This document shows positions 47,101-58,999 of a stretch of 64,000 nt of DNA, in pieces. The DNA is from Channallabes apus (taxonomy: Eukaryota > Chordata > Actinopteri > Siluriformes > Clariidae): positions 6,241,967 through 6,305,966 of the forward strand of contig CM060113.1 in the NCBI GenBank assembly GCA_030522415.1, given 5' to 3'. The stretch's first letter is position 1. Every line of letters starts with the position of its first letter. Below the pieces are notes generated by a model that did not search any database, had not been told where the DNA came from, and worked only from the letters and a program-made list of their open reading frames with translations. The translations under genes were made by a program, and so were the position numbers.

Positions 47101-49293
47101 CCTTCTCAGCGTTGCAGTGTTTCTGTAAAGCAGAAGGAAAGCATTTGTTTAATCAGTTTGTTTAATCAGTTTGTTTAATCAGTTTGTTTAATCCAGTTTG
47201 TTTAATCCAGTTTGTTTAATCTCAGACATACACACGTCTCATTCTCACAGCAGCTTCATGCGCAGAGACCTTTACATCTTTCCAAAGTTATAAATGTTTG
47301 TCATTTTTTTTCAACACCAAAATGTTATTTTAATCCAGACTTACTGCAGAATTATTGGCACCCTGCATGATAACAAGTAAGCAGTAATAAATGATATCTG
47401 GAAAGACGAACATTAGTCTCTGACCTGTTTCGAACATTATAGCGCGTTACTGTTCTGTATATCCTGGATACTGGCAAGATTTTCATAATGGCTTCCAACT
47501 CTACAGGCCAGCGACCTGAAATGTTCACTCCTAGTGGTCGCTTTAGCAGCAGAATCATTAACATTGTAGGACGCTGACATTATCAGGTCCGATCAAAACA
47601 CAATGTTGTTCTTGAACAACGGATTGACTTTGATGATAAAATGATGTTGGCGAAAAAAATGTACTTTAGAGCCCAGTGAAAAGATTTTCTCATATATCCC
47701 AGTTAGGAAGCTTGGGTCAGAGTGCAGGGTCACCAGAATACAGCGCCCCCTAGAGCAGATAGGGTTCAGGGCCTTGCTCAAGGGCTTAACCGTAACCCAG
47801 TAACCCACAGCCTTAACCGTCTGAGCCACCACTTCACCAATAAGTCACAAGTACGACCTCAAAACAACAGAATTTCAACATTTATTTATTTTATGTGAAA
47901 AAAAAAACAATTCAGTGATTCTTCTGGCGGCGCGGTGGTGTAGTGGTTAGCTGTGGTGTAGTGGTTAGCACTGTCGCCTTGCACCTCCAGGGTCTGGGTT
48001 CGATTCCCCGGCCAGGCTCGATTCCTGTCTCTGTGTGCGTGGAGTTTGCATGTTCTCCCCGTGCTTGGTGGGTTTCCTCCGGGTACTCCGGTTTCCTCCC
48101 ACAGTCCAAAGATATGCAGGTTAGGCTAATTGCCGTTCCCAAATTGCCCGTAGTGTGTGATTGGGTGTGTGAGTGTGTGTATGTGTGTGTGCCCTGCGAT
48201 GGATTGGCACCCTGTCCAGGGTGTACCCCGCCTAGTGCCCAAAGTCTCCTGGGATAGGCTCCAGGTCCCCCGCGACCCTGAACACAGGATTAAGCGGTAT
48301 AGAAAATGAATGAATGAATGAATGAATGATTCTTCTGTGTTGCAATTCATGTTTTACCACAAAATCCAGAATCCCCTATTATTATTATAATTTTTTTTTT
48401 TTACAAATGTAAATTAGTTTATATTTATGATGGTAATATATTGCAGTCCCCTTAAATTCCTACAGGTGGCACACTCTAAACCATTCACACGCTGGAAGGC
48501 AGCACTGTGTGGTAGGAGCAAATTATTTGCTGTTTTAAAAAAAAAAAAATCTAAATAAATAAATACATAAATAAATATTGGGATATATATACTGTAGGAT
48601 CGTGATACTTTCGGAATCGCTACAGAACTAGAATCGGCACCTGGGTATCATGATAATGTCGCATCGGTGATCCCTGGCGATTCACATCCTTAGAATTTAT
48701 CCCGATTAATGTAAGTTTTCGCACGACCTCCGTGTCACAGAACGTCAGTTTGCACAGAACGAATCTCTGACATCCCGTACACACTCACAGTCCCGATGCT
48801 AAGATTCCTCTCTTTTAACTACTTCCTGATTTAATGTTTTGCTAACTAGCGGTTGTCTGCGCAGGCTAGCTGGTTAGTTGGTCCTAACTAATAAGTAACA
48901 AAATATCATCCAGTGGTTTAATGATGAAAACAGTCATATCCTTTACCCTCTAGTATTGGAACTGAAAGAAGAAAACGTTAAACTGTCTTACGGTGTCCCT
49001 CTCAGGGTTACAGGCTTTGACCCACAGGATGTGATCCAGCAGCCAGTCGATGGGTTTATCCTTGTGGAACATCAAAAAGAACTCCACAATAGTGGGCAGG
49101 TCCGAAGCTCTGAAAAGCTTCCCTGTAAAGGAAGGGAAAGCGTATTGTGTGTCAGGGCGCGTCCGAGTGTTTCTGCTCGATTCATATCACACGTATCCGT
49201 TTCAGAACACTGGTGGTGTCGATACACACCGTGGAACTGCACATGGGTTTGTGAACCTCGAAACCAGGATTGTGTCTCTGTTTCGATCACTCC

Positions 49294-49328
<35 letters not shown>

Positions 49329-52300
49329 TATTTGTGTGTTCATGTTCTCAGGTTCTGTTTGTAAAAGAAAAGGATTTCTCCCATTGTATCAGATATGTTT
49401 ACTGCTTTGTTAAAACTAGGTCGAAATCTACCAGGCTGGTGTCGTGACTACTGACGGCATTCGGGTTGGAACGCAAACCTGAAAAGATCTGACACAACAG
49501 GAGGAAATGTGAGAAGAGAAAGGATGAGAAGAGACCAAAGAACCAAAATGGAGAGGAGAAAATGATGGTAGAAGATGCAGAAGAGAAGAGAAGAGACAAC
49601 TGAGGAAGGACGAGATCATAAAAAGTATGAGAAAGGAGAGAAATCATGGAGGAGACAAGAAGAAATTAGTGAAAAGTAGAAGAGAAAAGCAGAGCTGGAG
49701 AGATGAGGGAGTAGGAAAAAATTAAACAGAAAGAATGAAGAAAAGAGATTATGGTAGAAATATGATGAGAAGAAGAGAGAAGAGAAATAAAGGGAAGAAA
49801 AGAGAGAAACGAAGAAAAAAGAAGAAAAAAGAATATGACAGTAGAGAGGAGAGGAGAAAAAAGGAAAGAAGAAGAGAGGAGAGAAGAGAGGAAGAGAAAA
49901 TATAAGAGAAAAAAACAAGAGAAGAGAGAAGAAAAGAAGAGAGAAAAAGAGGAAAGCAAAGATAGAGATGAGAATAGAAGAGATGCATAGAGAAAAGAAG
50001 AGAAAAGGTACAAGGATAAGATAAGATGCGCAAGAAAAGGCAGGAAGAGAAGAATAGAAGACAAGAGGAATGGAGAGAAGAGAAGAGAGGAGAAGAGAGA
50101 TGAGGAGAGGAGAAGAGAGATGAGGAGAGGAGAAGAGAGATGAGGAGAGAGGAGAGGAGAGATGAGGAGAGGAGAAGAGAGATGAGGAGAGGAGAGATGA
50201 GGAGAGATGAGGAGAGGAGAGATGAGGAGAGGAGAGATGAGGAGAGATGAGGAGAGGAGAGATGAGGAGAGGAGAGATGAGGAGAGGAGAGATGAGGAGA
50301 GATGAGGAGAGGAGAGATGAGGAGAGGAGAAGAGAGATGAGGAGAGGAGAGATGAGGAGAGGAGAGATGAGGAGAGATGAGGAGAGGAGAGATGAGGAGA
50401 GGAGAGATGAGGAGAGATGAGGAGAGGAGAGATGAGGAGAGGAGAGATGAGGAGAGGAGAGATGAGGAGAGATGAGGAGAGGAGAGATGAGGAGAGGAGA
50501 GATGAGGAGAGGAGAAGAGAGATGAGGAGAGAGGAGAAGAGAGATGAGGAGAGGAGAGATGAGGAGAGGAGAGATGAGGAGAGATGAGGAGAGGAGAGAT
50601 GAGGAGAGGAGAGATGAGGAGAGGAGAGATGAGGAGAGATGAGGAGAGGAGAAGAGAGATGAGGAGAGAGGAGAAGAGAGATGAGGAGAGGAGAGATGAG
50701 GAGAGATGAGGAGATGAGAGGAGAGATGAGGAGAGGAGAGATGAGGAGAGGAGAGATGAGGAGAGATGAGGAGAGGAGAAGAGAGATGAGGAGAGAGGAG
50801 AAGAGAGATGAGGAGAGGAGAGATGAGGAGAGATGAGGAGATGAGAGGAGAGATGAGGAGAGGAGAGATGAGGAGAGATGAGGAGAGGAGAAGAGAGATG
50901 AGGAGAGGAGAGATGAGGAGAGGAGAGATGAGGAGAGATGAGGAGAGGAGAGATGAGGAGAGGAGAGATGAGGAGAGGAGAGATGAGGAGAGGAGAGATG
51001 AGGAGAGATGAGGAGAGGAGAAGAGAGATGAGGAGAGAGGAGAAGAGAGATGAGGAGAGGAGAGATGAGGAGAGGAGAGATGAGGAGATGAGAGGAGAGA
51101 TGAGGAGAGGAGAGATGAGGAGAGGAGAGGAGAGATGAGGAGAGACATGAGGAGAGGAGAGGAGAGATGAGGAGAGGAGAGATGAGGAGAGATGAGGAGA
51201 GGAGAGATGAGGAGAGGAGAGATGAGGAGAGATGAGGAGAGGAGAGATGAGGAGAGGAGAGATGAGGAGAGGAGAGATGAGGAGAGGAGAAGAGAGATGA
51301 GGAGAGAGGAGAAGAGAGATGAGGAGAGGAGAGATGAGGAGAGGAGAGATGAGGAGAGATGAGGAGAGGAGAGATGAGGAGAGGAGAGATGAGGAGAGGA
51401 GAGATGAGGAGAGATGAGGAGAGGAGAAGAGAGATGAGGAGAGAGGAGAAGAGAGATGAGGAGAGGAGAGATGAGGAGAGATGAGGAGATGAGAGGAGAG
51501 ATGAGGAGAGGAGAGATGAGGAGAGGAGAGATGAGGAGAGATGAGGAGAGGAGAAGAGAGATGAGGAGAGAGGAGAAGAGAGATGAGGAGAGGAGAGATG
51601 AGGAGAGATGAGGAGATGAGAGGAGAGATGAGGAGAGGAGAAGAGAGATGAGGAGAGGAGAAGAGAGATGAGGAGAGAGGAGAGGAGAGATGAGGAGAGA
51701 TGAGGAGATGAGAGGAGAGATGAGGAGAGGAGAGATGAGGAGAGATGAGGAGAGGAGAAGAGAGATGAGGAGAGGAGAGATGAGGAGAGGAGAGATGAGG
51801 AGAGATGAGGAGAGGAGAGATGAGGAGAGGAGAGATGAGGAGAGGAGAGATGAGGAGAGGAGAGATGAGGAGAGATGAGGAGAGGAGAAGAGAGATGAGG
51901 AGAGAGGAGAAGAGAGATGAGGAGAGGAGAGATGAGGAGAGATGAGGAGATGAGAGGAGAGATGAGGAGAGGAGAGATGAGGAGAGGAGAGATGAGGAGA
52001 GGAGAGATGAGGAGAGGAGAAGAGAGATGAGGAGAGAGGAGAAGAGAGATGAGGAGAGGAGAGATGAGGAGAGATGAGGAGATGAGAGGAGAGATGAGGA
52101 GAGGAGAGATGAGGAGAGGAGAGATGAGGAGAGATGAGGAGAGGAGAAGAGAGATGAGGAGAGAGGAGAAGAGAGATGAGGAGAGGAGAGATGAGGAGAG
52201 ATGAGGAGATGAGAGGAGAGATGAGGAGAGGAGAGATGAGGAGAGGAGAAGAGAGATGAGGAGAGGAGAGATGAGGAGAGGAGAGATGAGGAGAGATGAG

Positions 52301-52806
52301 GAGAGGAGAGATGAGGAGAGGAGAGATGAGGAGAGGAGAGATGAGGAGAGGAGAGATGAGGAGAGATGAGGAGAGGAGAAGAGAGATGAGGAGAGAGGAG
52401 AAGAGAGATGAGGAGAGGAGAGATGAGGAGAGATGAGGAGATGAGAGGAGAGATGAGGAGAGGAGAGATGAGGAGAGGAGAGATGAGGAGAGATGAGGAG
52501 AGGAGAAGAGAGATGAGGAGAGGAGAGATGAGGAGAGATGAGGAGATGAGAGGAGAGATGAGGAGAGGAGAGATGAGGAGAGGAGAGATGAGGAGAGGAG
52601 AGATGAGGAGATGAGAGGAGAGATGAGGAGAGGAGAGGAGAGATGAGGAGAGACATGAGGAGAGGAGAGGAGAGATACCTATGACGTACCTATGAAGCCC
52701 AGCTGTGAGAACTCCAGGAACAGCCATGGCTCAGTGTTCAAGGTAATGATGTGCTTGTTTATAGCCTCACTGTATCCTGACTTCGCCACAATGTCATCCT
52801 CCAGCT

Positions 52807-52877
<71 letters not shown>

Positions 52878-55307
52878 CACTCTCTGACTACACACAGCAA
52901 CACAATACGCACTCGTACTTCTCAAAACAGTAGAGCCACCGTGTTTTAACACACAACACAAGGATTGTTTATATATCTGGACCGTTGCACAAGACACTTT
53001 AATAAGTCACTTTTTATTTGCACAACCACTGCCACTTTCAAATATTTCTATATTTCTATATTTTGTAATATTTTGTATCATGCCCTTATTTGTACAGTTT
53101 ATTTTAATAGTTACATTTATTTTCTTTAGTATTTCTTTTTATTCATATTTATTCCTTACGTACAAGTTTTTATTTTATTTTTTAAGGTCACTGGCGGTCG
53201 TGTAAGCATTTCACTGCATTTCGTACTGTGTATGACTGTGTATGTGACAAATAAAATTTAAATTTGAATTTGATTTGACCTGAGAGTAAGAAGAAAAGAT
53301 AGAGCAGAAGAGAGAAAAGAGAGAAACATAGAAAAGAGGAGGAAGGAGGAAATCTTGGCCTCTGTATATCTGTATCAGAGAGAAGAGAAATGAGATGAGA
53401 CGGAGGGAGAAAATGGGTGATAAGACAAGAGAGGAAAATGAAGGTAAGGAAGAAAAAACGGACGAGATGAAAGAAAGACACGGAAAGGAAATAAAAACAA
53501 GAAGAGAATTACTGAAAGAGAAAAAGCGAGAAATGTATTAGAAAAGAGGAGAAAATATGAGAAGAGAATAAATGAAAGAAGGGCTGAGAGGAGAGGAGAG
53601 AAGAGAGGAAACTGAAAAGAGAAACTGAGACAGAAATGACTGAACGAGTGGAGCTGAGAGGAGAGAAAAGTATTCAACACAAACTAAGAAGAAAAGAAAG
53701 AAAAGACAATGAAAAAGAGACAAGAAGGGAAGAATTTGTTTAAGAAGAGAAGAGAAAAAAAGGAAAAGAAGAGAAAACATGTGCAAAGAGAAGTGAAGAG
53801 AAAAAAGGCATAAAAAGAGAAGAAATAAGAAGAAAATGAGCGTCGAGGAGATGAAGCGATGAACCGAGGGGATCTGAGAATCAAAACAAGAAGATATATA
53901 AAGAATATGTAAAGTAGAAAAGAGGAAAGAAGAGGAAAAATCTCTAGAAGACCCGAGAAAAGAAAAAAATATGCAAAGAGAAGAGAGAAAAAATTTTGAA
54001 AAGAAAAAAAAAGAGATTGAAAGTAATGAGAGACAAATATGACAAAAAGGACAAAAATAAGAAAAGCAAGAAAAGGCAGTAAAGAGAGAAAAAAAGAGAG
54101 AAGGGTGGAGAGGAGAAGAGTGTGTGTAACACTCCCTAAGGTGACACAGCACACAGCACACACCCTGCTAACGCCCCCCCCCCCATTGATGTCATGTGAC
54201 AGCAGGTGTGCGAGGTCTGTAGGTCACCTGGACGTAGTATGTCCCCTTGTCTTGAGCATACAGCATGAGGTAACTGTAGTCCAGGTTTTGTTTGGTCCTC
54301 CACCTAAAATACACACACGGTATGAATAGACGCTGTTCCATATATAGACATTCTAGAACATTCTATACAACAAAGGGACAAAGTATGAGCTCATACTTTA
54401 CTCGCTCTTTCGAGTCACCAAACGTCTCCTTCAGGTTAGACAGGTTTGGATAGAAGTAGGGTGAAGGGGAGATGACTTCCACCAATCCAGACTTCACGTC
54501 ATCTGAAAAACTTCACACAGACAGACATGCGCACACAATGCAACTTAATACAATATACATACTGTATACCTACATACACATACCTACAGTACACACCAGG
54601 GCCTGACATGAACGTTTTTGCTGACTGGCCGATGTGGTTAGTGGATTTCCGGAGTCACTCGCCATTCAGCCGTTTTACTCGCCACAATTTTGTTACCAGA
54701 AAATCACAGTTTTTTTCTTCACCATGATGCGTTAATGTTTGTTATATCTAGATTTACTTATAAATGACAGCATACACTGTATCACTATAGTAGTAGTCAA
54801 GTATTCAGTACTGTTAAGATCCCAATATAAAAACATGCAAACATGAACAATATATTCTGCTTATTGAACTTAAATTCAAGCCTCTTACCACATGACCACA
54901 TGACATTGAAAAAAAACAAAACAGATTCAGTACAACTGAACTCATTCTGATATTAAAAATATTCAATTCAATTTTATGTATATAGCGCTTTTAACAATGG
55001 TCATTGTCTCAAAGCAGCTTCACAAAAATAGAGACGTACCTAAAAATACAGCAACTATATTGTCATACCAAAGAATAAACTACCCGCCAAAGTGGCTAGT
55101 GAGATGAAAGTTTTTACCCGCCACAGCCGAATTTTACCCGCATTTGGCGGGTGGGCGGGTGCCAATGTCAAGCCCTGGTACTGTATATACACTATAATAA
55201 GGAGTACTACAGTATGTAGTTATACAATTACTGACGTTTTTACCAGCTTACCATCCTGCCCGTCAGTGGAATGCTCTCCAGAAACTATTTTGCTGCACTG
55301 ATTTTGT

Positions 55308-55339
<32 letters not shown>

Positions 55340-58300
55340 GTGCAGGTACGAGCTGGTATCAGGTATGGACATTTGCTGTAACTGAGAAGCCACAGAACTG
55401 CTGTGGTTAGAAAGTGACACTGATGAGGACCGAAGGACGAATTCTGCACATTGTGCATGAACATGATGAGTGCTAGTCTCGAATCATACACCGAGAAACT
55501 GGACCAACAGGAAATGTTGAACTGTACATGGTGTTAAGCAATCTCTGCCATGCTGCTGTTCCTGATAAATCCAAGGCAGAAAAGCTGGTAGTTTTCTGGC
55601 ACAAACAAATTCACAGATAAATACTTTCAATTCATTGTACTTTAACTTTTCATTTGTTTCTTTCTTTCAAAATGAGATTATTGTGAAGTCACAATCACAA
55701 ACCTCCTCTGAGACTGGTGAACAACCAAACAAAACAGCCAACAAAGCAACCAACAAACCAACTGACTGACAGACGGAGCAACAAACCAAACAACTGACAC
55801 ACCGATCAACAAACAAACAATCCAAACAACCAACAAACAAACCAACAAACCAAACACTCAGCCAAAAAATGTCCACATGAATATTGGATACCGCATTCAG
55901 CCGCAACACTAAATCACTTCCAGGAGAATTGGAAAACATTATCAGTTGATAAACCATTACATAAACTGCTGATAAGATGGTGGACACCCAATGCATGTGG
56001 GGACTGAAGGCCAGCCTGTCCGGTCTGATCTCACTGTCAGACCAGTCTGTGGTCCAGCAGGTTGGTGATCCGGCTTCCAAATTCCTCTGATCGCAATCAG
56101 ACCGAGCACCCCTGGAATGCACCAGACAAACTGACAAGTCTGATCCATGCAGGCCGCACCCCACAATCCAAAGGGTTCGCCTCTAACAGACAAAATGCCC
56201 CCCCTAGGCCCTGTGTAGGCATGCCCCGAGGGCTCCGGGCTGCCCCGACGGCACAGGGGGAAACGACACAATGCTGAGTGTAATGTTTTGGGTTTTAATG
56301 TTTTACTCCAGTACAGGCATGCTGAGGCAGGGGATGGGACAAACTGTACTGTATGTATGACACAAAAGTCTATTTTATTCATAATAACTGCTAAATATTC
56401 TATATACGATGATCCGCCAATACTCACTACATTTCAAATCCTTAAATAACGAGTCATGTGTCTGGTGTGATAGGAAATGCTGCCCTTTTAGATAATAACT
56501 GCTAGATGAACTGGCATGTTTTTTGTGGGTTTCAACATCCTATGCTTGACAAAATCCTGTTTGTGGCAAACAGTACAAGCCTGAGCGAGTATTTCTGCGA
56601 ATTAAACACCAGCCCAGCCCTCTCAGTACACACGACTGTTGGGAAATTATAATATTATATAAAATGAAAAGACTTACTTCTCTTCAATGCTTTTTGCTAC
56701 ACTGGTTACAAATGCAGGGTCTGTCTGTAAGGAGAGAGAAAGAGAAAAACACCAGAAATTAGAAAAGTGAGAAAAAATAAAGATAAATAGATAAGATAAA
56801 TGGCTGAACTGACACATAAAGTAATAAAATACTTCTACTAGGCTACTGTAGGTTCCAACAGTGTGTAACACCTATACACAGTTTACACAAGCTGGAGATG
56901 TAAAACACCCACCAGGCACAACATTAGCTTGTTTTTGTTTAAAAAAAAAAAAAACTGGAAGTGCTCAATATTTTACTGAGTAACTGAAACAGAAGGATTT
57001 TTATTCCTTCTTTTTAAATGACATTTGCAGTACGTGTTGCTAAAGAGCATAAATGTGGGGTTGAAAATATTATCGCTTTGTAAGTTCTACGAGTTCCGCA
57101 AGTTCCAGAAGTTCGGCAGGTTCGGTACGTTCGCAAAAACTGAATAATCCCTCAACTCTTCAAATGATGCTTGGAGACCGTAGCTCAATAATGCCTCTTT
57201 TCCACTGCATAGTGCGGCACAGCACGGTTCAGTTCAACTCACTTCGGTTCGGCGCAGTTCGGCTCGGCTTGCGCTTCCACCCGCAGTGTAGTAACGCTTT
57301 AGAGTGGGCGGGATTATTCAAGTGTCGTTATAGTCTCGGCGCCGCTACTGCCGTGACATCATCGTAAACGCGCCACAAACACACACACAACAATGGAGCA
57401 TATCGACGGCATGGTGTTCTTCATTCTCGGCATGTGGATGTTTTTAACAGCGAGACGAAGGAGTTTGTTTCAAAAGAAGCTGATGGCAGCCAAAGAAAAT
57501 TTTTAGTTAATACAAAAAGGTGCGTGCGATCCTTCTCTGGCTGTTCTAAATATAGCGCTTCTGTTGTGTCTCGTGTCGCAAGTTCGGTGACGCAGTAATG
57601 ACGATTTTCTCGGCTGAGGTGGTACTAAAAAAAGGACCAGGTATCCGGTACTGTTCCCAGTGGAAAACCCCCCCAAAAGTGAGCTGAACTGAACCGTGTC
57701 GTGCCGTACTATGCAGTGGAAAAGCGCCATTACTGAGCAGTTTAAGTTCCAACACTCCTCATACAGCCGCGGCCAAAAGTTGTGAGAATGACACAGATAT
57801 AAATAAATTATAAAAAGTCAGCTGCTTCAGTGTTTTAAGATCTTTTTGTTCCTGGCCACGGACCTGCTGTAATATTTCTAGGTTTTGTTAGTCACTTAGT
57901 TATCACTTTTGCCTTATGGAGAGGAGCTCCATCAAAAACACTGTTCGTCACCAGACCTTTCTTGGATGGTTGAGAGAAGTTACTCTTGGAAGATGCTTTA
58001 TTCATGGCTGTGTTCAACTACACACATGAATGGTCTCAGGATGCTTTACTGTTGGCATGACGATAAAGGCTTGATGATAAAGAAGGGTCAAAACTGCAAG
58101 AATTGACTCTTTGCATAAACTTAATGTAACTGTTAATAAAGGCTTTCAATACTAGTTATACTTCAGTATACTATAGTAACATCACAAAGATCTAAAAACA
58201 GCAGACTTTGTGAAAATTAATATTTGTGTCATTAAAAAATAATTGTCCATGGCTGCACTAATCAGATATTTTTGATATAATTTTTTTTCCATGATAACAA

Positions 58301-58963
58301 AATTTTGTGTTCCTTATGATACAACATTGACTGATTTTCTTGAATCATGACCGAACCAGATGTTCACCTTTTTAATCTCAATCTTCCTAACAGCTGTACG
58401 GACATCTAGAGGAGACGCATTCCACCACCTCTGTCCCTGAAAGATGGTGGGACCAGTAATATTAGGGTCTATTTAAACACGTCTACGGATTCTTTTCCTG
58501 CAGCACATGTTTTATTTCGTCCATACACTAACACACAGTATGCAGGATGTCTGAAAATTAAAAAACCAATAAGAATATGTTGTTGAGCAAATGCTGTGGT
58601 GAAAAATACACGACAGTGGCTGAGGAAATGTATTTACAAGATGTATGTTGCAAATAATAAAAACATGATCAGGGATATTTTTATAAGTAGTTTCACTCTG
58701 GTTGTATATATAAACGATTATGTTCATTAAGAAATTAAATCCTTTTCGTCTTAAAAACCAGCGTTATTCCTCAAAGCGAGTCATAAACCTCAGTAAAACA
58801 TCATAAACCAACAATTACCTCTGCGACAAAGATGATGATGAGGATCTCCTTCTTCTGGTTAGGTGTGAGGTCGAAAAGAAGAGAGCTCATAGTGTTGATG
58901 AGATAACTCTGTTTCTGTCTGCGCACCGTAGGGATCCCTAATACTAAGGACACTAAGGGGACA

Positions 58964-58999
<36 letters not shown>

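Larger units (their letters stand above)
47123..48991. other. mgat4 intron between exons I and H
   Basis: 1.9 kb. A short tandem repeat of AATCAGTTTGTTT lies at about 47150-47220. Apart from this and the SINEs, nothing was recognised. Confidence 0.45.

Noticed and set aside
47990..48010. tRNA gene (B box GGTTCGATTCC)
   Set aside because: The surrounding sequence is a SINE; no cloverleaf with a complete acceptor stem could be drawn.
50090..52672. CRISPR-like periodic array
   Set aside because: No unique spacers; units are 10-15 bp, contiguous and degenerate; vertebrate intron.
49616..52727. Three minus-strand open frames of about 500-1000 codons made of Ser/Leu/Pro/His repeats
   Set aside because: They are reading frames across the CT-rich minisatellite, open in all three phases because the unit has no stop. 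They overlap a spliced intron of the mgat4 gene and have no domain.
53188..54163. Phe/Ser/Leu-rich minus frames resembling multi-pass membrane proteins
   Set aside because: They come from GA-rich low-complexity DNA; no start context, no conservation signal, and they overlap the mgat4 intron.
55667..56427. 165- and 156-codon minus frames
   Set aside because: Overlapping frames in low-complexity and GC-richer intron DNA, with no family similarity that I can recognise.
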